Source of the DNA: Paramecium sonneborni
Lineage: Eukaryota > Ciliophora > Oligohymenophorea > Peniculida > Parameciidae
Assembly (NCBI GenBank): GCA_905182985.1
Contig: CAJJDN010000048.1
Coordinates: 237,061 to 301,060 of the forward strand
Direction: 5' to 3'
Length of the DNA stretch: 64,000 nt
Under the pieces are notes generated by a model. The model was not told where the DNA came from. It did no database searches and saw only the letters and a list, made by a program, of their open reading frames with translations. A program made the position numbers and the translations under genes. Positions 12,129 through 25,753 of the stretch are shown here, piece after piece (the first letter of the stretch is position 1; each line of letters begins with the position of its first letter).

Positions 12129-13225
12129 TTAATTGAAAATTTAACATAAGTTTATTCATTTAAAAAAAAAACTATAATATTTTTATTAAATTAGATTTCT
12201 GTTTCTAAATTTTATTTTTGGAAATTATTTTTTTCTCAGTTTGACTAAGCTCTCAAAATATACATCTGTCAACTTAATTATGAAACTAATAAAAATTATT
12301 TAATAACAATCCACTCGTTTAATATTTGCTTAAAAAGCGCTGATTTAATTTACGTTTAGAACGAATTTTTAAATGGTTAATATGAGAGAGCCATTTTTAT
12401 AAAATCATTTACTCTCCTATTTAATAAACTTTGTTTATAATTTTATTGTTCAATATTTTTTTATAAAACACCCCATTTTAATAAATTTAAGAGAAGCAAA
12501 CAAATTAAAAACTATTATAAAAGGGATTTTAAGTCAATTGAATTATCAAAATTGAATATGGGACTGATATCGAAAATAAATCTTGAATGTTAATAAATTT
12601 AACAATTTGCAATAGAGATAGATAAATTATGATTTAATACAGTAATATTTAAGGTGCTTAAAAAGACAAGATTCTTCATTAAAGAGAAGAAAATCGACTA
12701 ATGAAAAATTTATAAGGATTTATAGATGATAAGTAAGCTTAGATACAGAATATATTGAATAGTTTTATTATTTAAGTATTTTCTAATATAAAAATAAAAT
12801 AAAAATTTATAAACAAATATCTGTTTTGTGAATAAAAAAAAATATTTCTAAACATCATTAGAGTTAATTGAATACTTAAAAATAAATTGATTATATTTTT
12901 TGTTAAGATTTATGGGAATTGAGTTGAATAAATATAATTTAGAATATTAATATTAATTTGAAACATTTTATTTTGTCAAATATGGCAGATCCTAAAATGA
13001 TTTAATTAGAATTATAGACACCACATATTTTAAGTAGTTAAGATCAAAGAGAAATGCAAAATTTATTTGGTAATAAAAAAAAATAAGAATAGAATATTAG
13101 TACGATAATGTTGAAGCAAAAGGAAATTATGCCTAGAAATATTAATCAAAAAACAGAAAAATTACATCTAATAGACCAGATTTTTAGTTACCTGACAATA
13201 GTATTTAAACATCTAAATACACTTT
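12129..13225. repeat. Direct repeat copy 2 (1,097 bp)
   Basis: Second copy, continuous with the intact flippase gene at its right end. It includes about 850 bp of flippase upstream sequence and the first two exons. Confidence 0.95.
12629..12871 (+). CDS. Possible small protein, 80 aa (twin at 11531-11773)
   Basis: ATG to TGA, intronless in ciliate code. The first 45 or so residues look like real coding sequence (for example GAQKDKILHQREENR and a GFIDDKQAQIQ segment), but the second half has the composition of intergenic DNA, so the true end may lie earlier behind an unseen intron. No family is recognised. It lies upstream of the flippase and is present twice only because it falls inside the duplicated block. 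Confidence 0.25.
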
Positions 13226-16200
13226 GTTAAATTTTTTTCCGAAATAATTATTTGAGTAATTCTCGAAATTAGCTAATGTTTATTTTGTGGTATGTTATAA
13301 ATGTTAGTTTTAGTTAATGGGGGCACTTTAAATGGTTCCTGAAGTTTCAATAAGTTCTGGGATACCAACAATTTACTTACCATTAGGTTTTATAATATTA
13401 GTCAGTGGAGCAAAGGATTTCTACGAAGATTACAAGCGAAGGAAATCAGATATAGAGGAAAATAAATTATAAGTGACTGCATTCGATGGAACTGATTTTG
13501 TTAAAATTCCATCGTTTAATTTAAGAGTAGGTCATATAGTGAAGGTTTATTAGGATGAGATAATACCAGCAGATATATTGTTATTAAGATCTAGTGAGAA
13601 GAAAGGAATATGTTATGTTGAAACAAAATCATTAGATGGGGAGACAAATTTAAAATAAAAGAATGTACATTCTGATTTATTACAAACATTCAAATCTGAT
13701 GATTGTTTTGGTTAATAAGATAAAAGAATAATCTTAAAGTATTAAGCTCCTACTCCTTACTTATATAAATTCATAGGTGAAACTACTACATCAAATTTGT
13801 AGGTTTCATCAATAAATTTTAACAATTTCTTATTAAGAGGATGTAATTTAAAAAATGTAAAGTATATTTTTGGATTAGTTGCTTATACTGGACATGATAC
13901 AAAAATAATGATGAATTCTTTTAAAGCAAGAACAAAAAAAAGTAAATTAGAGGTATTGATGTAAAAATTCATCCTTATGATCTTCATAATCCAATTTATT
14001 ATGTGCATAATTGCATCTCTTGTTTATTCAATCTATTATTACAATAATAGAAAGACTTTAACTTACTTATATATTGATGTTAATACATCTGAATATACTA
14101 TTCCATATAATTTTTTTGTAAGATTTGGCAATTGGATGCTAATTTTTAATAATTTTGTTCCAATATCATTATTAGTTACTTTAGAAATGGTTAAATTCAT
14201 ATAAGGTAAGATAATGAGTTTAGATGAAAAATTAAATTAGCCAAGAGTATAGACATCTAATTTAAATGAAGAACTTGGATAGATTGAGCATATATTCAGT
14301 GATAAAACTGGAACTTTAACTTGTAATATAATGGAATTCAAATAAATTATTATGTAATCAAATTAATTTAATTTAGTCGAAATTAAAATTATGGAGACAT
14401 TTTAAAAAGTTCAGAAAAATATATAACAGATGAAGAAATATAAAATTTTCCATTAGTTAGCAATGTTGATTTTAGAGATAAAACACTTATAGAAGCTATT
14501 TAAGATAAAAATCATGTGATGCATGAAAAAGTAGTAGAATGTTTAATGATGATAGCAATTTGTCATACAGTTATTTCTGAATAGAAAGATGGAAAATTAA
14601 TTTATAATGCTACATCCCCAGATGAATTGGCATTATTAAATTTTGCAAGATTTGTTGGATTTGAATTTTTGGGAACTGACGAAAATAATATAAAAAGAGT
14701 TAGTTTTTAAGATTAGATAATGGAATATTAACTATTAGAAACATTTGAATTTACATCTTAAAGAAAGAGATAATCTATATTAGTATAAGTAATAAAGACA
14801 GGAGAAATATATTTATTTTCTAAAGGAGCAGATTCAGTGTTATTAGATTATGTAAGATTATCTAATGAAGAATTGAATAAGAATGAATATCATTAATTAG
14901 TTTAAAGACTTGAAGAATATGGTAAAATAGGTTTGAGAACTTTAGTATTATCTAAAAGAAAATTAGGGAAATAGGAATATTAAGAATGGCATAAACGTTA
15001 TCAATAGGCAACATAATTAATAGAAAATAGAGAAGAAAAAATGTAGGTTTTATAAGATGAATTAGAAAAAAACTATGAAATATTGGGAGCAACTGCAATA
15101 GAAGATAAATTATAATAAGATGTAGCTGATACAATAGCTGCTGTAAAAGCTGCTGGCATTAAAGTTTGGGTATTAACAGGAGATAAAATTGAAACTGCTA
15201 TTAATATAGGTTACTCTTGTTCTTTATTAACTAATCAATTAGTATAACATATTGTAGATGAAAAAGAAGAAGCTTTAATAAAAGAAAGATTAGATGATAT
15301 TCTGAATAAGATTGGTTCTTAAGATTTAAATTAAAGATATGCTCTTATTATTTCAGGAGATGCTTTATTGCATGCATTAAAACCAGATATTTAAAAAAAA
15401 GTATCTGAAATTGGAAAATGTTGTGAAGTAGTGTTATGTTGTCGTGTAAGTCCAAAATAAAAATAAGATGTTGTAACATTAATTAGAAATTAAAATTAAT
15501 TATGTTCAACTTTAGCTATTGGAGATGGTGCAAATGATGTTAATATGATAACAGCTGCTCATGTTGGTGTTGGAATAAGAGGTGTTGAAGGATAATAAGC
15601 AGCTAGAGCAGCTGATTACAGTGTATAAGAATTTAGAGAATTAAGAAGACTTTTATTTTATCATGGTAGAGAATGCTATCGAAGAAATAGTGTATTGGTT
15701 TGTTATACATTTTATAAAAATATTTTGGTTGTTTTACCCTAATTTTGGTATGGGATTCTCTCTATGTATTCAGCATAATCTTTATATGACACTTTTATTT
15801 ATCAATTATTTAATATTTTGTATGGGGCCCTTCCAATTATGATTTATGGAATATTTGATGAGGAATATGATGCAGATTAATTGACTGATAATAGGATTCA
15901 AAATTATTATCAATAAGGACCAAAAGAATTGCTATTTAACATTTAAATTGTTCTATTTTGGATATTTTGTGGATTTTGGTAAACAGCTATAGTTTGCTTT
16001 TTTCCAACCTATTCTATATCTGAAAATTTTGTTGATGATAATGGATTCACTCATCATTTATGGGCTTAAGGAACAATGATTTTTGGTATGGTAATTGTTG
16101 TTTGTAACCTAAAAATATTAATATTTTCGAATACTTATACTCCTGCTTTATTGGTATTTAAAATCTATAATTAATTAGGGAAGTATTGGTTTTAGTATGA

Positions 16201-16597
16201 TATCATATTTACTTTCGTGGATAATATTAGACAATTTACCATCAGCTGAAGCTTATGTAGTATTTGAATCGTAAATTATTAATTATAAATTAGACTATTC
16301 TAAACTCCAAATTTTCACTTTGGAAATATTTTAGTAATTGCATCAATTTGTAGCATTGATATAGCATTGAATATAAAATTAAACAGAGTTTTATTTAAAG
16401 TTAACAAGAATATGTCATTAAGATTACCATATCAACAACCTACTGTTTAACCTTAATAATTTAAACCATCTGGATAAGTTGCTAATTAAAAACATACTGG
16501 ATTTGCTTTTAATTGCTTGGATAGAGATGAATTAGAAAATCAAGATAAAATGGATTTGTATGGTATTGATAATTAGGTAGAATCTTAGCATGGATGA
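12982..16597 (+). CDS. P4-type ATPase, phospholipid flippase, 1,165 aa
   Basis: Moves aminophospholipids to the cytosolic leaflet at the expense of ATP, in plasma or secretory membranes. After removing five introns (23 nt at 13070-13092, then 24, 23, 25 and 23 nt) the frame is exactly 1,166 codons. Landmarks in order: an N-terminal segment before TM1, TM1-2 near [31 protein letters not shown] and DGETNLK (actuator domain), the P4-specific PISL motif in [17 protein letters not shown], the phosphorylation site [11 protein letters not shown] (Asp near residue 425), the nucleotide-binding stretch with FTSQRKRQSI and KGAD, VLTGDK, and the hinge [11 protein letters not shown], followed by C-terminal TMs including [10 protein letters not shown]. 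All catalytic residues are present. Its 5' end is duplicated upstream, apparently by assembly. The stop lies 34 bp from the convergent gene. Confidence 0.96.
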
Positions 16598-16631
16598 AAA
16601 TTTTGTTTTTATTATGATTTATATTATTGAA

Positions 16632-18061
16632 TCAAACATTAATAAATGTTCTAAAATCTAAGCCATTTCCACTGTATAAGTATGGTGCAATAAATGAGTT
16701 ATCAGCAACTTTAACATGATATCCGTAATCTGTTGGATTACCATAGACTAAGTTATTGGTAAATTAAGTATCTTGAGCAAGTCTAATATAATAGGAATAA
16801 TTAATTACTTAATTTAACTTGATTGAACATTTTCTATTCTACTAATGATACGATTTTATTCAAAAACAACTTCATATGAATTATCAGTATTTTTTAGAAC
16901 TTGTCTAACAAATGGAATTGCTCTTTTAGCCTAAAAAGATATTAATAATAATTATACCTATCCTTATTTGGCTAGATAGAAGAAAGTTGCTGCGACTATT
17001 GGAACAGTCAAAATAGTTGAGTAATAAGCATCACCTCTGTAGAATAAATAGAGAAAATAACCAGCAAATACTCCTGCTAATAATTAGTATCTTAAAACAT
17101 GATGTTCTTATGCTTATGATTCATAAACTAATTTTTATCCTTTTTCATTAAATCTATTTTATGCAAACCCAGATTGATATTCTTTTTCATATAATTCTTA
17201 TAAGAATAATTTGAAATCATGTCCATCAACATTTCTAGCATATTCTTAGTCTTCAGCAGAGAATTATTTTGTTGCTTTATCAACAGTTTGAATAAACAAT
17301 TATTTTTCTTAAGTTTATTAATCTAATTTAGATGCTACTTAAACATCAGTTCCTTAAAGAGAATCAATAAATGATTTAATCAACCCAACATATCTAAGAT
17401 AGAAATCATAAAAATACCTTCCTTGATTAAATTAATAGTTTTCAAAGATGGATTCAAGTGATTACGATAATTAGGCTGCTAATTATGGATCTTTTACTTC
17501 GGTCTAAATTTTTTTGATGGCTGCAGTTGTTCTTTGTCTGTAAATAGTTTCCAATTATTAAACATAGCCTCTAAAATATTATATAATCTCTACGGTGAGA
17601 CTAAATTATCATAATGAATTCCTTCTAAATAAATGTTAAACAATTCTTAGGCAGCTTATTTTCTTGCGTCATTAGTAAGTTTAGCAATTTCTGGAATTTT
17701 ATATTCAAGTGATTATGCAAATTAAGCAAGAGATTCCTAACTTTGTTGTGTTTGTCTAAACAATAAATCTAATTTTTCAGCATGAATCTATATAAATAAT
17801 GACAATAAAAGTATTTACTTTATAATCATTAGGATTTGGGAAATTTTAAGGTCTTAGTAATTGACTTAATTAAAATATTCCAGATAAAGTGGTTAATTAA
17901 GGAACTGACAATCCATATTTATTAGACACTTATTAGAATTAAGTAATTTGTGCTTATTATGCTGATGGATTTGCAGCCTCTCTTAAACATACATACTCTC
18001 TTAAGTATCGTAAACGAGTAGGAGTGCATCTATTAGAGATTCCAAATACTCTTCTGAACAT
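16632..18061 (-). CDS. Predicted mitochondrial membrane protein, 439 aa
   Basis: Four introns (31, 26, 27 and 26 nt) restore an exact 440-codon frame from ATG 18059-18061. The N-terminus, MFRRVFGISNRCTPTRLRYL, is rich in Arg and Ser/Thr and lacks acidic residues, like a mitochondrial presequence. A long helical, Gln/Lys/Glu-rich middle (ESLAQFAQSLEYKIPEIAK, LFNIYLEGIHYDN) follows, then two hydrophobic segments (YQLLAGVFAGYFLYLFY and TILTVPIVAATFFYLA) and a short C-terminal domain ending FRTFINV. I do not recognise the family; the layout suggests an inner-membrane protein with a matrix coiled domain. It is on the same strand as the calcium channel, 60 bp downstream of its stop. Confidence 0.75.
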
Positions 18062-18121
18062 GTTTAAGATATTAAATTTAATAAATAATTGGATATTTAA
18101 GTTGGCAAATTTATATATTAA

Positions 18122-21100
18122 TCATTTATTACTATTGCTGTTTCCACTACTTTAATTGATTACAGAAGGATTATCTTATGAAATATTAGGATTTTAATTA
18201 ACAACTGGTTAATTAGATTAAATAGATTTCTTACTTGCACCTAATCCTTATATCAAATCACTAGGTTTAAGAGTTAATCTTTTTGGTTATTTAGTTATTT
18301 AGCTAGTACGAGATTAACTGCTTCTAATAGCCCCTGAACCTATATTGTTAACATTTTTATCTTCTTAAATATTTCCTGTTGATCCATTCGGATTTATTAG
18401 ATGTTTTTTAAAATCTTTAGTGTATTACTACATTACTTAAATTTAATATAATTAAATAAATACCATCTTCATCTGGTTCTTCTTCTTCTTCTTTTGAGCT
18501 TCTTTCTGAATCATTAATTGCAGGTGTTTCTTAATTTATACATATCTCTTCTTTATATATTTCTGTATTTGGAAGCGATAAATATTTAGTTCTCCCATAA
18601 TCTGGTCTCTTTGGATGTTCAGTATCCTTTGAATTTCTCGATAAAATCTCTATTTTATTGTCGAAAGATGAATCAGAACTAAATCCTTCACTATAATGTT
18701 CTTATTCTTATTCAAGTAATAATTAGGCTTATAATTCTTTTTATTGTTTCTTCTTCTCTCCATAACGTCTTAAAGTTTTAAAAGCCATATGTACAAATAA
18801 GAATTATACAATAGGATTAACTAAAGTAACCTCTTTTGATTATACTCCTACTTGTTTCTTTTTTAATCTCTTATATGTTTCATCTTCTTTTTGTAATATT
18901 TTATCTGCTCCTTCTGAACTTAAATTTACTTAGACTTTCTTCCACATATAGGATTTCATGACAGAAAACAATATCTGATGATATTTAACTTATCCAGTGA
19001 TATCTGAATAAATATTCATTTTCATAATTTATGTAGAAACATCTCGTTTAGCTTAAGCTTTAAGAATTTAAGTTTATTTTAAGACACTTTCTTTTGTATC
19101 TAATTGAGGATTGATTCTTCTCCATTCACTGATTTCATCATTTAGTTTTTATTTCAAATCGTAGCCTATTGGTTTTTCCATATCCAACAATAAAGGTACT
19201 AATTATTGTTGATTCATTTTCATTCCTTTATCCTCTTTTGCAAATTTAGACCATGATTCAATGAACATATTTTCATATTCCTAAAATTTATTAAGAGGAT
19301 TATCACTGTTAAAGTAATTGATTTCATATTGATCTAGAATAATCAAAATGAATAGATTTAGCATAATGTATTGTTAAATAACAATAAATATAATAAAGAA
19401 GATACAATAATAACCTTGACCATCTTAAATAGTATCAAACATAACTTTATACCAATCTTCACCAGTTGAACATCTGAAGAGTAATTAAAAGGAATGATGA
19501 AAATCTGAAAAATTGTTTACATCATCTATAGCCCATCCTGTTCTGATTGAACCAAATAGAAATACTCCTAAGATAGAGAATATAAAGAAAACAAGAAATA
19601 ATAAGGCAGACACATTTAACATAGCAGGTAAAGAGTATATTGCTGTTTCTATAAGTTTTTATAATCCTTCAAATGATTTAATAAGCCTAAATAATCTTGT
19701 TACTCTTAATACTCTGAATACTCTTGCTAATTATGGTCCAGCACTTAAAAATGATATGAATGAGTTTCCAGTGAATTACAATATTAAATCCAAAATAGAT
19801 GCACAAACAACAAAAAAGTCAAATTGATTCCATTAATTTCTCATATAACCTACAGGTCCTAAGGCAATAATTTTGAGAATAGCTTCTGTAATAAATATAA
19901 AAGTAAATGCTGTATTAAGAGATTATAAAATATTTTCATATTCTAATGGAGCATCATCTTAAGATAAACCCATAGTAACAATATTACATACTATAATAAA
20001 TAATATTGTAGGGTCAAAATATCTGTGTTTGATAATAATAAATACTTTAGCTCTAAAAGGATTCTCAGGACTAAAGAACATAGCTAAATTTGGATTAGTA
20101 TGAACTATTAGTTTTTATAATTCAATCCAATCAACTTAAGGTTGAGTAAGAATCTTATCTCTTGATGCTTCCTCTGCTAAATGATAATTTACCAATATAA
20201 CACCAATAAATAAGTTCATCAATAAAATTGATCCAATCAAAATAAATATAATAAAATACCAAGAAAATTGTAATTAAGCTCCTTTTATTGGACCTGCTTC
20301 ATCTGCATCAATAAACCAATACATTATATCTGGCCATCCTTCCAATGTTGATAATATGAATAAGGTTAACATACCATTTAAAATATTATCAAAATTCACT
20401 TTTCTATTCTCCCAAACACCTCCATTTGCTTTACATTCTTCTGGTCCATAATCGTAATGTACTTCATCATCTCCTGTGTCACAATAATTCATTTTATTCT
20501 TTTATAAATTAATCCCTAAAATTGCAAACATCATCCAAACCAATATTACAACTATTGCTACATTGAATATACCATTTATTGATTACAATAATGCTGATAC
20601 CAATATTTTCATTGATCTATTATGAGTTATAAATCTTAATGGTCTTAATGTTCTTAATAATCTTAAGATTTTTACGAAACTCAAATTAATTGTTGAAACA
20701 CTCACATCAATAAATGATGCTATCACTATAAAAAAATCTAATATATTCCATGATTCTCTTAAATATGAATTTTCTTATTAAACAAACCCAAAAGCTATTA
20801 TTTTCATAAACATTTCAACTCCAAAAAATACAGCAAAAAATATGTCAATATCTAATGAAATTTCTTTTAATTCACCGCTATCTGGAATATATGTGTCGAA
20901 TACTAATTTTGTTGATGTTAAAAATATCATAAAGAAAATTAAAGTTTCAAATTTATCATCTTTTACAATTCTATAACAAATTCTTCTAATTAGATTATCT
21001 TAACTGAATAAATACACTGAATATTAACATAGTCCAGGTTCAACAAAATATTAAAATATTTATTAAAATACTTTATTTTTTTTAGATTCAACATCTCCAT

Positions 21101-24100
21101 TATTTTCCAATTATTAAGCAATTGTAGCTTTTTTTGTTTTCATTGTCGATTTAATAGTGCTTGTTGAATTTACTGCTTGTGTTGTATTATCCATAATTGA
21201 ATCTTATCCAATTTCAATATTAGTATCTAAACCTGCTTTATCATTTTTATATTCCTCTTCAAAATTTTCAAGTAAAATTGCCAGAAATAAATTTAAAAAT
21301 ACATAGTTTCCAATCATAATCCAAAATACTAAATAAGGTACTGTAATAAATGCTGAAACATCTTAAATCAATAAATCCCATAAAATACTATTCCAATTCT
21401 CTAATGTAAGTACTTAAAAAACTACTAAAAATGCACTCTAAATATCATCATAATTTTATCTACTAGGTGTTTTAGATAATTCTCCTCCAAAAAATGCCAT
21501 CCCTAATAATGTAAATATAAAAATAAATAACAACAGTAAAATCATAATATACATAAAAGATTTAAATGCATTTCCTAATACTTTGATTAAAAATCCCATA
21601 AATTATAAACTTCTCATTAATTTAGTAACTCTCAAAACTCTAAATGCTCTAAAAATTCTTACTGATCTAAAAGCTGATAACGAAGATTTCCCACTAGTTC
21701 CGCCTCCTAAAAAAAATAGTTCAACTAAACTCAATGCTACTATAACGGCATCAAAAATATTCATTGTATCAGATATATATGTTTTTGGTCCCATTCCAAT
21801 CACTTTCAATCCTAATTCTATTGTGAATAATATTGTAAATCCTAAATTAAATTGACTTAATGTATCTGCACTACTAGCTGGGAGTAAACCATCAAGAGCT
21901 AATATTATTGTGTTAATTGCGACTGCTGCATTCATTGCTGCTTCAAAATACCATGATTGTGTAAAATATAACAAATGATTTTAACATACTTTTAAAAATC
22001 CAACAAATCCTTCTAAGTATATAAAAGTTTCTCTTTTTGAGTAATTTAAAGCTTTCATTACTGAATTCATTTATTTAGCAAATTTTTAGTCATAAAATGT
22101 ATAATCTGCAATTAATAATACATCTTCAATAGAAGCTTATGCAGTAATTGTACCATTACTTTCTCCTATATCTCTTTATCTAATTTCTTAATATTCTTAA
22201 TAAAAAACTCCATTTTATTAATCTAGTTCCCAAGAAGGTATAAGCGCCATTTCTTATTAATTAAATTATTTATTAATTTCAACAGAATGAATTCTATTTA
22301 AATCAACTATGCAATCAGAACTTTCTTAAAATTTTTCACCCATTTACTCAAAATCTAATTTTTCATTTTTTTCTTATTCTTTTTTTTTCTTTTTCAATTT
22401 TATTTTTTGAGAATTACTTCCATTTAAATTATTATTATTTTTTTCATTATTATCATCATCTTATTCATCATCTGATTCAGAGTTTTCATTAGCGTTATCT
22501 ATATTTTAATCATCTTAAATTTCAAAATTTTTATCAGTTGGAAATTACAAATCTTCAATTGGATGTAATTCATCCATAATTGGTTGAACTCTTCTAAGAC
22601 TTAAATTATTTTTTTTAGATTTCATTCCTGATTTTAAATAACCAGATTTAGTCATACTTTTAATTTTACCAGAACTAGATTTTTTTAATTCTAAAGATTA
22701 TTTTGCATTTTTAAAACAATATGTAATTTTGATATCCATTTCTTTAATTTTTTAATCTTATTCTAATTTTTCTTTTTCTAATTTTAATAACATTCTAGAT
22801 ACTAAAACATCATCAACACTATTAAAATCTGAATCAATAACAATAATAGGGTATAGTTTTGTGTTAAATAATTTAGATTTTAATTTTAAAGAAGCATCAT
22901 CTAAATGTTATTAAGCATTTTTATTTAGGTCTCTTAATCTTTTAACTTCAGCTCTTTTTTATCTAATAATTTCTTTTTAATTAAGTTTTTTTTTTTTTTC
23001 ATTTTCAGAATCATCATTTTTATCTAAAACAAAAATATCCATTTCTTCTAATCTTTAATCAAGATCATCATCAGATATAGTATTTAATTCACTTAAATTT
23101 ACACTATCAAATTCATTTTAATCAAGTGATTTTTATGAATCAGGTTTAGGTGAATTTCTGGGAGGTTTTTAATATTTCATTCCTGCAACTAAACTAAACT
23201 TTTAATTTGATTTAACATTTTATGATTATTATTTAACTATTAAATAAAAGTAATATAAATACTTTCTCCTAACTTAGGAATTTCTAAATGATTTTTATTT
23301 GGTGTTTTATCTTACCTTGATTCACCACTTTTACTACTATCCATAGATCCTCTATGATGTACTAACATAGTACCACCATTTAATGGTCGAATATTCTCAT
23401 TTTATAAATCTATCATAGGAGAATTTAAAAATTCTGAATTCATTTATTAATCTCCAAATTATATACTTTTTCTTGGGATCAATTTAGTTTGTTTACTTTA
23501 ACTATCATTTTCAAAATTATTAGAATTTGTATTATTTTTATCATCTTTCTTTGAAGATGTTCTATCATCATTATTACTACTTTAACTACTTCTTCTAACC
23601 ATACTAGATCGAATATTATTATTATTTTGACTATTCATTCCTAAAGATTGTTAATTTAATTTATTTTAATTACCCATTCCATAAATACCTTCAATTTTTA
23701 ATTATTTATTTTTTAACATAATTGGATTACTATAATAAACTGCTGATTTTATTGGTTAAAAACTTACCTTATTTTTATTTCTTATTTTTTTCATATTTCC
23801 TGATTTTATCATATTCATTAAAGAACCTCCATTTCTAGAATTTTTTCTTCTATTCATAAATACATTTTAATCAAATTCATGATGCTTATCCCAAGTTATA
23901 CCATAACCATCAGTATCTACTTTTAATCTTTATGGATCATATAATTTTAATTATCTTAATTATTTATAATCATATTCTTCTATCTCTTCTTTTATTTAAG
24001 CTAATTCTTCTTGAATTTTTTCAGGTTTAAAGTTTAACTTAATAATAGCAAGTGTTAGATTAACTAAAAAGAAGGCTCCAACAATTACAACAATAATAAA

Positions 24101-25353
24101 ATATAAGACTACAATTTATGAAAATGTAAGCATTACTGCTGTTTATATAGTAGTCCATCCTTCTAATGTTGTAATAATAAAAACTTATAAAAAAGAATAC
24201 CCAAACGTATCAAAATTAACTAAATTATTCTATGGATTAGCAATTTATTTTCCACATATAAATTTTTCATTAGATGCATCATTTTAAAAAGGACAATTGC
24301 TATCATCTGAACAAAATAGAATTTCATCAGAAATCCATGTGATACCTGTAACTTCACCTATACATCTTCTTTTCAAATATCCAGAAAATAATGATACTCC
24401 TGCTATTGCAAATATTGAATAAAAGAATATTAGAACTACTACAGCATCTCTCAATTAAGCAATAGAAGCAAATAAAGCTAATAAAATTGTTCTTAATGCT
24501 TTTATTGATGATACTGTTCTTAAAGGTCTTAATACTCTAAAGGATCTTAAAGCATTTAGATTCACTGAATTAGATTCTAAAAAATAAGGAATGTATGCAG
24601 TTATAATCACAGAAAAATCTAAAATATTCCAAGTATCTTTCAAATATGCTTTTTTAGGAAATATTAATCCCTTAAAATTATTATCATATTTTACTTACTT
24701 ATGCTATTATTTTTAATACTGCTTCAGCTGTATAATAAGCTAAAAATATTATATCTGTTAAATCTTAAAAAGATGTTTATACGTTAGTAGTTGGATCATC
24801 CATTGCAAGCATTGCCGAATTAAAAATGATCATTAACAATGTCAACAATTCAAATAAAGGATGTGTTGTTATTTTTTATGCATATGAAGAGATCAGTTTT
24901 ATAAATATCAAAATTTATTTTCGAATAACTAAAAATGGATATCTACTTTATAATCATCTCTATTACTTATCACTATAAATCTAAGCTAATTATAAATCAT
25001 TTTTTGGAATCAATTTTAAATAAGTGTTTATTTTCACTTTTGTTTCTTAATACATTTAACCAAATTCTTCTTCTAAATCCTCTAAGATATCTTATTTCTA
25101 ATTATCATTCATTAAAACAAAACTTTAATCATCTTATTAATTCACATTTGATTAATCATCATTCAAAAGTTCCTAAACTTTTTTTAAAATTTCTCTATTC
25201 TACTTTTACACATATTCACAATATTTCTTAACTATATTTGATTAATACCCCATCTTCGCTAAAAGACTCTCTATCCTCAAAGTATATCTCCTTATCCTAA
25301 ATTGCAGATAAACGCTATTTTAATGTCGCAGTTACTGCTTCTTCTTTTGACAT
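18122..25353 (-). CDS. Four-domain voltage-gated calcium channel alpha-1 subunit, about 2,380 aa
   Basis: Pore-forming channel subunit, likely in the ciliary membrane, where calcium entry triggers ciliary reversal. Four repeats of S1-S6 are readable. The S4 segments have Arg/Lys every third residue: repeat I LRSFRVLRPLRTVSSIKALR (about 24,480-24,560), II FRSVRIFRAFRVLRVTKLMR (about 21,610-21,680), III KILRLLRTLRPLRFI, IV ARVFRVLRVTRLFRL. The pore loops read TTLEGW, LTLENW, STLEGW and STGEDW, an EEEE ring typical of calcium-selective channels. The N-terminus (MSKEEAV start, 22-nt intron) and the long II-side linkers are acidic and low-complexity; the C-terminal tail is about 470 residues and basic, with an acidic patch EEEEEPDED just before a 28-nt intron. 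Paramecium has CaV1-type ciliary channels; I infer this is one but cannot assign the paralogue. Confidence 0.95.
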
Positions 25354-25753
25354 ATAAATATATATATTTAATATTATTATGTGTCAAGATATTTAAAAAT
25401 TCTTATAGTCTTTCAACTTAACTTTAACAAGTCCATATTTAATTTTATCTACTCAATTTATCAAAATAGAATTCTATCATACAAACTATATTTACAAATG
25501 TTTTATTATTTTTTTTAAAGTACTTTATTTTTTAATGAAAACAAATTTTGTCAAAAAAACTTCCTTTTTCATCCCGAATTTTTTTTCATTATATATAGTT
25601 ATAGGATATTCATTACCTTATTAAATAAATTTATTAAAAATACAACTCAAGTATTATAATAGATAAATTAATTTTTAAGTAGTCTCATATTTTTTTTTGA
25701 CATATAATGAAAAAGTTTAATGAAAAATTCTATACGAAATAATTTAATATTTA
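25354..25753. other. Intergenic, 400 bp
   Basis: AT-rich spacer between the end of the UBR4-like gene and the start of the calcium-channel gene, with several T-runs. No coding frame, RNA or repeat is recognised. Confidence 0.6.

Noticed and set aside
19513..21855. Plus-strand ORFs of 104 and 90 aa, and 24935-25231 (98 aa)
   Set aside because: They are antisense to the calcium-channel coding sequence, which carries clear S4 and pore motifs on the minus strand.
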